DNA of 64,000 nt from NCBI RefSeq assembly GCF_963678635.1, contig NC_087070.1, forward strand, positions 52,858,750 through 52,922,749, written 5' to 3'. The stretch comes from Symsagittifera roscoffensis (Eukaryota; Xenacoelomorpha; Acoela; Convolutidae). Shown one piece after another: positions 1-9,696 of the stretch. Both the position numbers and the translations under genes were made by a program. The notes below the pieces were generated by a model. That model did no database searches. It worked only from the letters and a program-made list of their open reading frames with translations, and was not told the origin of the DNA. Positions within the stretch are counted from its first letter, which is position 1, and each line of letters begins with the position of its first letter.

Positions 1-1041
1 GCTTGAAAGCATTGATACTACTGTTCATGCTGATGCCGATGCACTGGCATTGGAAAAAAATATACAAACGAGACAACGAACTCAAAAGTATATAGATTTC
101 TCAGTTAAAGGTCTAAAACCCTTAGCTCTGAAGCAGAAAGCTCATGAATATATGATAGAAAATCCCAACGCAGGATGGAAAACGTTTACAAATCATATAA
201 TTACAAAAGATTTAACTTTTATTGTCGCCACTGATCCTGCAAATAAAACCTCGACAGATAAAATGACATCACTAGAGACGCAAATAAAAGAGTTAACCAA
301 ATTGATTAAAAGTCAAGAGGTTAGTGCCATAAACAAACAACATTGCTTTCGGCGCCGAGATCCGGATGTAAAAGGCAGACCAAATAATAAACGCTTCTGT
401 GATTATTGTAGGATGAACGGTCATTCTATCTCTAGATGCTCTAAGAAACAAGTCCAGGACGAAGTAAACAAACTTCGCAAAGAACTAACAATAAAAAGTG
501 ATAGAAAAGTTTCATTTGAGACCGACTATAAACGTAACCGAAATTTCTCAATCAAAGAAATTACAATCAAAACGATCAGTCAAGAAACAACAACTTTACA
601 AATCAAAGCGGTCAATCAGGAAATTATGGAATTACTCCAAATTTCCAGAATCAAAGTAACTATGGTATTCGTTATCATAATAACTATAGCGAAAATGGTT
701 ATCCAAGAAATAATCAACAGCCATCGTACAATTTCAATCCCAGGCAAAACGTGCCATATGACGAAAAATACCCAAAACAAAATACTTTCAGAAATAATGA
801 ACAAGCTGGAAAACAGGAGATAATGAACAAGCTGCATGACCAAGAGAATAGGCAATCCAGCAGTGATCCTAGAGGTCGACAATAAAATCAAAATGGATAT
901 AATCGAACAAATAGTCGTGATTGTGATAGATCAAGATCACCAGGATTCAGAATGAATCAAAATCAAGTTGAAAATACCCATTGGGTAGAAGAAGAAACTA
1001 ACTACTGTAACGCACTGACAGATATGTTTCCTTTAAACTAT
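1..1041 (+). pseudogene. gag: E1 gag, 3' part (nucleocapsid), frameshifted
   Basis: This is the C-terminal part of a Ty3/gypsy Gag, the structural protein that packages element RNA. The frame is already open at base 2, so the true start lies outside the window. A CX2CX4HX4C zinc knuckle (CDYCRMNGHSISRC) sits at about 399-440. Near 560-620 the reading frame shifts. The Asn/Gln/Arg-rich tail typical of this Gag then continues in another frame (for example PRNNQQPSYNFNPRQNVPY) to about 1041, broken by one in-frame TAA near 882. The zinc knuckle matches that of E2 in spacing and in the His-Ser-Ile-Ser stretch. The copy is decayed. Confidence 0.8.
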
Positions 1042-1080
1042 TAAAGTCTCCGAAGCCATGTGAATATAGCAATCCAAAAG

Positions 1081-1460
1081 CAAGGATCTATCTCAATCTG
1101 TATCATTTTGCCACCGGAGACACAAATAAAAATAGTGGACTGGAAATTGAAATTATGGTCGATCCAGGATCAACTTGTAGTATCATAAATGAACCAACTA
1201 CCCAGAATTAAACAAAATTGGACAAAAACTGACTCTTTTCAAATCCCAAAGTAAAGCCAAAACTTACAACGGATCTGAAATCCGTATGCTTGGCCATACA
1301 TCAATCGTTTCATGCTTTGATACCGACGGAAAGTATCCAACAAACCACCAAGTCTGGATAACAGAAGAACGCACTGTTAATCTATTAGGAATCGACTTCT
1401 GTCATTTGTTTCTTAAAACCCTTTATTTTGATATCCCAGCAGTGGAACTAAAATCTGAAG
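1081..1460 (+). pseudogene. E1 retropepsin (protease) domain, degenerate
   Basis: This is an aspartic protease of the retropepsin type, which would cleave the Gag-Pol polyprotein. The active-site stretch reads MVDPGSTCSIIN, with the Asp codon at 1161, and aligns with the E2 stretch FLIDSGAESNIIN. The usual D-S/T-G triad is D-P-G here. A frameshift near 1205 is followed by the C-terminal part (VNLLGIDFCHLF, about 1376-1412), equivalent to the family's I-I/L-G flap-side motif. It precedes a linker region of about 150 residues shared with E2. With D-P-G and the frameshift the domain is probably inactive. Confidence 0.65.
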
Positions 1461-1920
1461 ATGGTGTCATCGCATATGGCTTATTAAACAATGATAAAGA
1501 ATATCCGAATGTTTCTAAAAGAGAAACAATCCGACTTAAGGATCCCCTATTTATCTCACACCGCTCCTCACATCTGTATAAACATACAGCCGAAAGATAT
1601 TTTAAAAAAGAAACTACATTTCTCCCACACAAAGACACGTATAAAACTGGTTTAATTTGCATGAATACCATTTGTGTTCAAACTGAATACAAACTCCCGA
1701 TTTTGATTGAAAATCAACAAGACCACCCAGTAACCATAACTAAAGGCGTACTCGGATATGCAGTAAAAGATATACAAGGAGAAGAAAAAGTATATGCAAT
1801 CCAAGATTGCGATGAAATTACAGCAAATATTCTAAACGAAAGTTCAGAATTTGACAGTTGTTTTATGTTAAACACAATTGTAAACACCACAGAAGAATGT
1901 ACAAGCCGACTTTATGATTC
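1461..1920 (+). pseudogene. E1 pol linker between protease and macrodomain
   Basis: Continuous coding sequence (part of the open frame 1286-2284) with no recognised domain. The stretch around GVLGYAVKDIQGEEKVYAIQ aligns by eye with the E2 stretch around LLGLLGYCETNATISPIHEK, so the linker belongs to the ancestral pol of both elements. This alignment also places the macrodomain that follows it: E2 continues from here toward RT without it. Confidence 0.55.
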
Positions 1921-2358
1921 TTGTATAAAATACATCGATTTCCAACAACAATCTATATTCGAATCAAACATGCCAATTGCCCAATGCAATTCTGCTGATA
2001 GAGCCATGACCCAAGGCTTTGCCGAAATGGTCTGTCGACGATATACAAAAATGAGAGATTTTTGTAGCTATAGTAATAGCAGCGTGAACGAAATCATCGT
2101 GTATCGCGATTCCAGTTCCGGACAGATAATTTACAATCTGATCACCAAGGAAAGATATTTCCAAAAACCTACCTATCAAAGCATTCACTATGCACTAGAT
2201 GAAATGAAACATCATGCGATTGCTAATAATATTCATTGTATTGCAATGCCAAAAATTGCTTGTGGTCTAGACAAAATGGATTGAAAAGAAGTTTCTAAAA
2301 TCATCGTGGATGTGTTTAGATTCTCTGGAATCACAATTTATGTCTATGTACCTGGTTG
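1921..2358 (+). pseudogene. TARG1/OARD1-like macrodomain inside E1 pol (one in-frame stop)
   Basis: A macrodomain of the TARG1/OARD1 (C6orf130) class. This family binds ADP-ribose and removes ADP-ribose from proteins. Visible elements in order: a first strand and loop (SCIKYIDFQQQSIF), a substrate-loop region (IAQCNSADRAMTQGFAEMVC), a strand with NLITKERYF followed by KPTYQSIHYALDEMKHHAI, then HCIAMPKIACGLDKMD, and after the stop KEVSKIIVDVFRF and ITIYVYV. The Lys codon at 2147-2149 (LITK) and the Asp codon at 2270-2272 (CGLD) fall where human TARG1 has its catalytic Lys84 and Asp125. An in-frame TGA at 2282-2284 interrupts the domain, and homology resumes in the same frame. It lies in pol between protease and RT and has no counterpart in E2. 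Family assignment is by motif recognition; activity is inferred. Confidence 0.85.
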
Positions 2359-2640
2359 GGAACTCAATAGCATGCCTGCGCTAGAAGTATTCGATACAGA
2401 AAGTGTATCAGAAATATTTGAACAAATCGGTTCTGATATAGTTCAGGCCTGTAACAGCGAAGGCAAACTAGCCACCGATTTCTCGGCTGATGCAAAAAAT
2501 CTTTGCAAACCACTCGTTCGAGACCAGTTTCCAAAATATAGGAACAAAGAACAGAATGATCAACTGATCAAATTTATTGCAAGCGAAACATTTAAATCAG
2601 ACGAATATTATACATCCAACCAGCAGAAAATTGATAGCAC
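2359..2640 (+). pseudogene. E1 pol segment of unknown function after the macrodomain
   Basis: About 90 residues of uninterrupted acidic coding sequence between the macrodomain and the conserved RT N-terminal extension (contains LEVFDTESVSEIFEQI and RDQFPKYRNKEQNDQLIKF). No match is recognised, and nothing similar lies at this place in E2, so it may have arrived together with the macrodomain. Confidence 0.45.
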
Positions 2641-3470
2641 TATTCAATTCCTTTCCGAATTTGATTTTACACAAAGTGATCTATCGGAAGATGAATTTGT
2701 CGATCTACTCCAAATCATCATACAAGACATTGATGTATATTCTCGTCATAAGTACGATATTGGAAAAAAGAAACACAAGTTCCATATACCTCTTAAAAAA
2801 GATGCCACATTCAAAAAGCAACGACCAAGCAAAATACCCATCCATTTACGAGACAAACTTGACAAGTTAATGGACGAGCTAATATGTAAGTATGGTATAA
2901 TACTGGTAAAATACGCGAGTTAAACGAAAATGATGATATGAACTCCTGGTTCGTAAATCCTGTTATAATACTTCCTAAAAAGGACTACGTAAAACTAGTA
3001 TTAGATGCTCTGTACCTAAACTCAATAACCGATACTAGTAATTGTAGCTGGCCACTTGAACCTTTACAGGTGTTGATGACTCGAGTAAATGGCTCGTATT
3101 TTACAAGCAGCGATTTATCATGCGCTTATCACCAAGTGCCTCTCACTGAAGAAGCTCAAAAACTTACTAGTTTTATTGCTTACTAGTTTCAAACTTCTTT
3201 AGTAAACTATTGAGATGCGCTTTCGGTCCGCTTATAAAAACGAAAAAGGCAATAACATATATTGACGATACTCTTCTACAGAGTAAAAATAAAAACGAAA
3301 TGTTTGATACTATCAGAGAATACCACTCTTTGCTTCGTAAATCAAACCTTAAAGCAGCTCCCGATAAAACATTTTTTTTTGCTACGAAAAGTGAAGTTCC
3401 TTGGACACGTGGTATCGGAAGAAGGTCTTTCTCCTATAGCTTCTCGCATAGATGATATAAAAAATCTAAA
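2641..3470 (+). pseudogene. pol: E1 reverse transcriptase, broken
   Basis: Ty3/gypsy reverse transcriptase, which copies element RNA into DNA. The N-terminal box (FKKQRPSKIPIHLRDKLDKL, about 2812-2870) matches the E2 box beginning FKKQRASKVPIHL. After a frameshift near 2890-2935 come NPVIILPKK, LVLDALYLN and the palm strand SSDLSCAYHQVPL (about 3108). A deletion of roughly 25-30 codons near 3180-3210 has removed the segment that in E2 contains FNRLFYGISIGPAAF. The catalytic YIDD box remains at about 3258-3270, then the frame shifts again near 3390. The copy cannot encode an active enzyme. Confidence 0.85.
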
Positions 3471-4070
3471 ATCACCCGAATCTAAAACCGAAGTACTGGG
3501 TGTTCTTGGAGTAATGGGATTCTATAGTACTTACATAATTAACTTTCATGTAGATGCGAAATGTCTATACGAGCTTGCAAACACCGAAAACAAATTTCAA
3601 TGTCATGAAGCCGTTTTTCAGAAATTGAAAGACCGATTTTGCCATGATATTGCTAATGCAATCCCAAACACAGATTACCCATTTCACATGCACGCTGACT
3701 CTTCGAATGTAGGAACTGGATGTATTTTAATCCAAGCCTTTCCAGACGGAAAGAAAATTGTATCCGCAATCTCCAGAGTTTTCGATAAAGCCGAACAAAA
3801 AATGTCACCACAGCATCGTGAACTGTTTGGTATTATATCTGCTCTTCAAACATATGAATTCTATATTATAGGTTCACCATTCCCCATAAATCTGTATTGT
3901 GACCATCGACCAATTTTGTTTTTATGGTCCAGAAAAGGACAACTTTCACACCGATTTTTTAAATATCAAGTTGTGCTGACTAAGTTTCATAATCTAAAAA
4001 TTATCTACACACCAGGCACAAACTTAGCTTTCCCTGACCTTTTAAGCAGAAATGTTCCAATCGCTGATAT
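3390..4070 (+). pseudogene. pol: E1 RT thumb/connection and RNase H
   Basis: RNase H domain, which degrades the RNA strand of RNA-DNA hybrids. It begins in the thumb at VKFLGHVVSEEGLSP. The acidic residues of the active site are visible as HADSSNVGTG (about 3690), PQHRELFGI (about 3813) and YCDHRPILF (about 3895). It ends in the canonical tail RFFKYQVVLTKF and LAFPDLLSRN (about 4030-4050). This part lies in one long open frame (3262-4893) and is the best preserved segment of E1 pol. Confidence 0.85.
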
Positions 4071-4835
4071 TAAAAAATATCAAAATGAACATAAAACAAT
4101 TCCAAATGAAATAAAGTTTGTTCTAGACACCGGAGAACAAATTAATTATTCAGTGCTTCACGAAGAAGACAAAAAAACAACACACAACGATTGCTTTCCA
4201 ATCATTGCTCAAATGCATGGTGGAAAAAGGAAACTTATAGATATAAGTGAAAAAGGTGACTTCAGCATTGAAGAAGCACCAGATTACTACGAAGAATCTT
4301 GCAACGCAATCCAGAACATAACAGATTTCTTTAAATTTGGCAAACAAATCAACCAAATAAAAAAATTGTCAACCCAAAATATTTACGAAGAAATACCTGA
4401 AGAACTTTTCGCTCTGGATGACGATCTTGATAACCAAGAGTGGATAGAACTTTGCGAGGGCAATGTCGAACAAAGTTTAATTGACGAGTTTGAACAGGCA
4501 AAACAAGATTTTGAAAATAGAACTAAAACATCAAAGCTAATTGAACCAATTAGCTTGCACTCAGAAAAAGGAAAAAATGATTCACTAGATTTAATCATTA
4601 AATTGACGGATTTCGCAAAAACTGCTGCTCTTGACGTAGAAACAATTGTCCAAAAACAATCAAAAGATCCAGTAATTGAATCTGTCAAAAAATGGGTGAA
4701 AAGAGGTACAAAACCAGAAACCAAACCTCATCGACCTCAAGATAAATCTATAAGAGCTTATCTTCGACAGTTTGTTCTCCTGTTCATCGAAAATCAAAAT
4801 GAATTATTGTGTATTCATGAATATAACGATGATTG
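4071..4835 (+). pseudogene. E1 pol spacer between RNase H and integrase
   Basis: Open, acidic spacer of about 250 residues (contains EEIPEELFALDDDLDNQEW) with no recognised domain. E2 has a spacer of comparable length and low complexity in the same place. The segment SKDPVIESVKKWVKRGTKP near 4665-4715 resembles E2 QNLDPVIRQPKSWHKYKTKP, a short conserved element just before the integrase zinc-binding domain. Confidence 0.6.
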
Positions 4836-6020
4836 CTCCCAAACCCCAAAATATGCTTGCCCCTATCATTATTTCTCAACAGTTTCAAGCTAGCCCATAG
4901 TAATCCATTAAGTGGTCATCAAGAAGAATCAAAAACATTAGAAAGTATTAAAAGATACTTCTATTGGCCCGGACTTTATAAATGGGTAAAAATGCTTCTT
5001 CACGATTGTCTTGATTGTCAAAAAAACAAGCCACAAAGAAAAGATTTAAATGAAGCTCCTTTACAGCAATGGGGTCAACTAGAAACAACACCAATGAAAA
5101 CAATTCACATTGACCACAAAGGTCCACTCAGACCAATAAGTAACGGCAAAAACTATTGTTTAGTTGTTGTAGACGCATTTTCTCGATATATACAAGTATA
5201 TCCTTGCAAACACGCCAATTCAAAGGAAACAATCAATCTCCTTGAAAAATATATCACATCTTTTGGCATTCCACAACAAATCATTCATGATAATGGAAGT
5301 GCTTTTATAAGCAATGATTTCGTTCATTGGTCATTTGAATTAAGTACTACACTTAGACCAAGAACTACTTACGCACCGTGGACAAACGGCAAAGTTGAGG
5401 TCCAAAATAAACATTTAACTCAATATTTCAGGCATTTTATAAATGATGCTGGTTCTGATTGGTCAAAACTAACAGACAAATTTGCCTTTGCTCATAACAC
5501 AGCCGTCAATTCAAGTACTGGTTATACGCCATACGAAATCGTATTTGGCATTAAACCACAAATTCCAATCAGCCTAAAACTAGGATTATTTCGTGATAAT
5601 GACAAACGATGCATATCAGAATATTGCACCGGCCTTTCACCTCATGTTCATAGTGAAGAAAGTGTAAAAAATGAGAAAATCGATAAATTACTCCAAAACC
5701 GAATATCCTCAGAAATTTAAAAATGGAGAATCTTTTTTAAACAATTTACAGCAATACTTGTATACATTGTCGCCGCGTCACTAATCAAGCGCATTATTTT
5801 CGAAATCAACATAAGCTAGGTAAACCAATCAAAATTGGCAGAAAAATATTGCTTGAAAATAGATCTAAACCACTTTTAAGGTCCCAAAAGCTGCTACATT
5901 TAAGATCTGGCCCATATACTGTAGTTGAACAAGTAACAGACAGATGTCAACTATAAAATAGAAAACGACGCAACCTCAGAGAAAAAAATAGTACACCGCA
6001 ATCATTTTGTTGAATACTTT
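4836..6020 (+). pseudogene. pol: E1 integrase
   Basis: Retroviral-type integrase, which inserts the cDNA into the genome. The HHCC zinc-binding region is AHSNPLSGH followed by DCLDCQ (about 4890-5025). The catalytic core shows IHIDHKGPL (Asp, about 5110), IIHDNGSAF (Asp, about 5285) and NGKVEVQN (Glu, about 5395), with 35 residues between the second Asp and the Glu. A C-terminal GPY-type module (RSGPYTVVEQVTD) follows near 5905-5945, and VHRNHFVEYFPQE near 5990-6030 matches the E2 HRNNLLPYYPKE stretch. Frame changes lie near 4860 and 5720, and there are stops near 5950. The core itself is open from 4833 to 5720. Confidence 0.9.
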
Positions 6021-6650
6021 CCCCAAGAAAAAACAATGCGAAAATTGGTTACTGAATATTCAACCGATCCAATGTCCGATGGTTTTTATAATCATCTAAC
6101 AAATCGACAAATCGACGATTTTAATCAGCCCAAAAAGACTGAATTCGCGAATTATTCCTATTGGCCAGTGATATCTAGTGGATATCAACATATGACAAAC
6201 CACGATTCTACAATTAGGAAATCTGAACAAAATAAGTCGCCAAAACAAAGTTCTGATTCTGGACAGGAAACTATGAATTTAAGGACTTTATTCGAATCAA
6301 CATGATTCAATCCCAATATACAGCCTATTACTAGTTCTACGCCATACCCAAAACGTGTATTAAATGAACTAAGTGAACTCGATGGCCCAAGTAGCTCGCA
6401 AAGCCACCGGAACATTAGAACACAGTTTCATGTTTCACCACCCCAAAATTTTTATCAGCTTTCTAATAATTCAGCAGGATTTTCAAATTATGCTCAATCC
6501 CCAAATAATTCAGAAAACTACTACCAAAAAAGTCTCTATTTGCCTATTCCTGAAGTCAGCTCAGAAAGGCCAAAAAGAACTAAACGTCCCACACAAAAAT
6601 TCGGAAGTCCAATTCCATCTAGTCTTATATCCAGATTTGGAAAAAATTAA
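6021..6650 (+). pseudogene. E1 pol C-terminal tail
   Basis: Low-complexity polar tail of the integrase polyprotein in broken frames (6036-6305 and 6373-6666). The last part, SERPKRTKRPTQKFGSP, resembles the basic end of the E2 polyprotein (ESSRLRNQPRKNYKVF), which marks the end of pol at about 6650. No enzymatic domain is seen. Confidence 0.5.
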
Positions 6651-6686
6651 AGACAAATGGATATAAGAAAAATAAATTTATTTTCT

Positions 6687-6899
6687 CTAAATTTCGCCCC
6701 AAGGCAACTTTGACTCAAAATTATTTGCTATATCATATATACTTTTATTAGCACACAAAAATTCTAGAGTCATTTTTTCGCTACTTTGTCTTGACTGCTT
6801 GCTTTTTGCTACTATCTGCAATACCGGCTCGGGTTGCCACCACGCCATTGAAATTCGTTTTAACATATCTAGCTTCTCTCGTCCGTTCTCCATGAACAT
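6687..6899 (-). CDS. Hypothetical antisense ORF, possible second exon
   Basis: A 70-residue frame on the - strand (contains KRISMAWWQPEPVLQIV). It lies downstream of the antisense ORF 6994-7368 and is separated from it by about 110 bases with splice-like ends. The frame begins directly behind a TAG that would itself be the acceptor. The product is unrecognised. Both ORFs share the Trp-Trp feature, which is only weak support for one gene. Confidence 0.3.
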   Translation of the reverse strand: MFMENGREKLDMLKRISMAWWQPEPVLQIVAKSKQSRQSSEKMTLEFLCANKSIYDIANNFESKLPWGEI

Positions 6900-6993
6900 G
6901 CTTCTATAGAACTAAAACAACAGTAAAAATATTAGTTTCTAAACGAAATAAAAACATTTATGTCAAAATATAATTGTATTATTGAAATTGTAA

Positions 6994-7368
6994 TCAAATG
7001 ATTAAAAGTATACTCATATCCTCACCAAGGAGCAGACCGATCAACTCTATTGGGTCGCTGGACAATTGGTCAATTTCCTCCCAACAATTGGACATGATAT
7101 CAGCATTCCTATCCAAATTGAATTTCATTATTTGGGCCGACCACCATTCGGCTTCCCGCAAAAGCGGAACGTCGAACAAATAATTGTCGTTAGTGAATAG
7201 TAGGTACTCTACCCTTGAACTAAGGAGATCTGAATTATACATAAATTCAAATATTTTTTTTCTCTCCTCCTTTTTCTCATTACTTATATCCCAAAGCGGA
7301 ATATTTTTCAAAGGCTCTAATTTTTCTGGATACTTGAGCCAGTTATCTGAATCATCTTTTGTAGCCAT
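6994..7368 (-). CDS. Hypothetical antisense ORF between E1 pol and env
   Basis: A 124-residue ATG-started frame on the strand opposite to the element, placed exactly between pol and env. It is charged and Trp/Leu-rich (LREAEWWSAQIMKFNLDRNA) and has no signal peptide or membrane segment. No family is recognised. Near its 3' end the - strand reads CTTG followed by GTGAGG at about 7025, a plausible splice donor, and a pyrimidine-rich acceptor (TTACTGTTGTTTTAG) ends at about 6913, just before the antisense ORF 6687-6899. The phases do not join cleanly, so either the gene is decayed or the reading is wrong. E2 has nothing similar at this place. Confidence 0.4.
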   Translation of the reverse strand: MATKDDSDNWLKYPEKLEPLKNIPLWDISNEKKEERKKIFEFMYNSDLLSSRVEYLLFTNDNYLFDVPLLREAEWWSAQIMKFNLDRNADIMSNCWEEIDQLSSDPIELIGLLLGEDMSILLII

Positions 7369-7779
7369 ATTTTCAATCAGTTAGTAGTCAATAAATTCAA
7401 GACGACAGCTTCTACTAAAGTAATGATCTCTGACCAAATGGTGAGAACATATGGTTATTTACAAACTCAAACATATGGTTGAAAAATAAGCAAACATGCT
7501 TATCTCTACCGTCTTAACTTGCAAATTAAACCCCTCCCAACGGCCGTTGACACGAGCCAGTAAAAACAAATACGGCACAGTATAGTATGTCAATTATAAC
7601 TGAACAGCCGGCTTTGCTAAAACCTGTCTTAAACAAATAAATTTTATCAGAATCTGATCTATATAAACCAGCAAAAATAAGCCCAGAATCATTCTTTCAA
7701 AAATTTCTCAACCTCCAAAACCTTCCTCTGCCAATTGATACTTCTCAGCAATTACGAAAATCAATAAATTTCAAAAATA
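7369..7779 (+). promoter_or_regulatory. E1 pol-env spacer with a TATA-like box upstream of env
   Basis: A gene-free gap of 410 bases between the diverging antisense ORF (start 7368) and env (start 7780). A TATATAAA sequence lies at 7660-7667, about 110 bases before the env ATG, followed by an AC/TC-rich leader without upstream ATG. The arrangement could be a bidirectional internal promoter, or simply the env leader downstream of a splice acceptor. The promoter role is inferred. Confidence 0.3.
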
Positions 7780-7863
7780 ATGTCTAAAATCACCGATCTC
7801 GAAGAAGGTGAAATAATGGACTTTGATCAATCAACGGACCAAATAATCGACGATTTGCTGAAA

Positions 7864-7950
7864 GTAAGTATAATTTCTATTTTCCGCCGCCGTCTAAAAC
7901 TAAAAACTTTTTGGTTAGCTATATACACTCTTTCAATATTTCCCCAACAG
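7864..7950 (+). other. In-frame, stop-free candidate intron (exitron) in E1 env
   Basis: GTAAGT directly follows codon AAA at 7864, and the segment ends in a pyrimidine tract plus CAG (TTTCCCCAACAG) at 7950. It is 87 bases (29 codons), phase 0 at both ends, and has no stop. Retained, it encodes the basic and hydrophobic stretch RRRLKLKTFWLAIYTLSIF that looks like the signal peptide. Removed, the acidic N-terminus would join the ectodomain without it. Splicing is inferred. Confidence 0.5.
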
Positions 7951-9376
7951 ATCTGCGCTTTTAACCCAGAGGACAATCTCTACGCTAATACAGCAAAAGA
8001 TCTAAAAATTGCGCATTTTGATTGTCAACTAATGACATCGAATAAAATGCTCTCACTTAATAAAGTAGCTCCCTGCAAAATACAACCTGAAAATATCGAA
8101 ACTACAACAGTCGAGGTTACTCTTTATCAACGGCATTATAGTACAAAAGTTAACGCGACAATGTGTCGTATAAAACACCAATCTATCCGATGGTTTTGTG
8201 ATTCTTTCGATTCAAGCGGAATAGTCGCTCGCCATAATATAATCACAACTGGTATACACGTTTCCCCTGATACTTGTAAGCACGCCGCCGAACGGGGTTA
8301 TGTTAACTTAGGATACTCAAAAAATATTCCTTTTCGCTTCGACGAAAAAATCGTCACAAATACAAATAGAGGCAAAGTTGATGGCGAATACCACAACGAA
8401 TGCAGCGATCGTTCTTGGAGCCATTTGGATACTTTCGAATCATACATGCAAAATATTTCCTTAATTGTCAATCTAAAAGATGGCACCGTTAATAACTGGC
8501 AAAACATTCCATTACCTTGTCCTGTATATGAAAACGGATGTGAAACAACATCACTCGACCCTTTTGCATATACTTGGAACGAGCCCGAAAACTGCATTTT
8601 TTCGGTTCTCAAAAAATTCGAAGCAAAAATGATTCGAAATGAAGAAAATTATCATATTGTAAAAGACTCTTTTACTAAAATATCCAACCACCATACTCGA
8701 GGTAGAGACACTCAACAATTTATGCTAAAAATACTAAATAAGACACAATCTTTATGTGGACACCCAAAAATAGTCTACCCGACCCAATACGAATCATTGT
8801 TCATAGCATACCAAAACGGTTTTAATATGGATACTGGTTTACAAATAAACCCGAGTGCTAATACAGGAATTATTCATTCGGAACCAAATTTGACTTACGT
8901 AAAATACGCAAAAATGAAAATTATCCCTTTGCACCGGGACAAATAGACTACGAAGCTCATCTAGGAACAAAACTAGATTATATTCTTTTTCGAAGCTTTT
9001 ACTTGCTTCGAACTGCCGAATTGGCACTTTTAACGAATCAATGTGAGTTAGAACGCTCCATGATTCTCAATACTTTAATGCTTTCTATCGAAAGCCCGCG
9101 TTTAGCCGGCTATATTTTGACCCGAAACAGGTCTATGTTTTTAGAGACCAATGGAAATATTGCCTGGCTCTACCAGTGCCCAAAATTTTATTCTCCATTA
9201 CAATTAATGGATGCATGCTATAATCGGATAACCAATTATGTATCGCGAAAAAATTTATTTCGTCGACCCGATCACTCGACAAACTTTTAAATCGGCAGAT
9301 CAACAAGACTGCTCCGATAAGCATTTAAATCTTTATCAACTAGATGTTGATAACGATAATTCTTGGATCGAACTCA

Positions 9377-9426
9377 CACCCTCTTGTATTTGTAATAAAA
9401 GACGCTCTTGTATTTGTAATAAAAGT
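9377..9426 (+). repeat. Two tandem copies of a 24-base word in E1 env
   Basis: CTCTTGTATTTGTAATAAAA occurs twice, 24 bases apart. The copies sit exactly where the E1 envelope loses the region present in E2, so they may mark the deletion junction. Confidence 0.7.
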
Positions 9427-9696
9427 ATTACACATACACAAACTAACCGGCCGAACTCTTCTTTTCGGAAAAATTAGGTTAGCCGCCTCTTACAATATAC
9501 TTTTCACTTCTATAGTGACTTCAATATTCGCTCAAAATGAGAACGATCAAAATATTGTGCTTGATCATAGGCCTCAGGCACCTCAACAAGAGGATTCTGA
9601 AAACGAAAATCAGGATAAAATTTATCCTAGACTCCAACTAGTCGATTACAATAATCGGCCCGCTGTACCGGTCTAATTTATTTTATCTTTTAGGAT

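Larger units (their letters stand above)
7780..9676 (+). pseudogene. env: E1 envelope-like glycoprotein gene, decayed
   Basis: Envelope-like gene downstream of pol. The first frame (7780-8946, 388 codons) has an acidic N-terminus, a hydrophobic segment (TFWLAIYTLSIF), many cysteines and NxS/T sites. Homology to the E2 envelope is clear in NGFNMDTGLQINP (about 8815) and, after a frameshift near 8935, in CELERSMILNTLMLS, AGYILTRNRSMFLE and NIAWLYQCP (9040-9185). A second frameshift lies near 9235 (then YREKIYFVDPITRQTF), and a third change near 9420 joins to SYNILFTSIVTSIFAQN. Compared with E2, a block of roughly 200 codons, including the membrane-spanning stretch, is missing between about 9375 and 9430. 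The copy cannot make a full protein. Confidence 0.7.

Noticed and set aside
50-52. Start of gag at base 50
   Set aside because: The codon is TTG and the frame is open further upstream to the window edge; the true start is outside.
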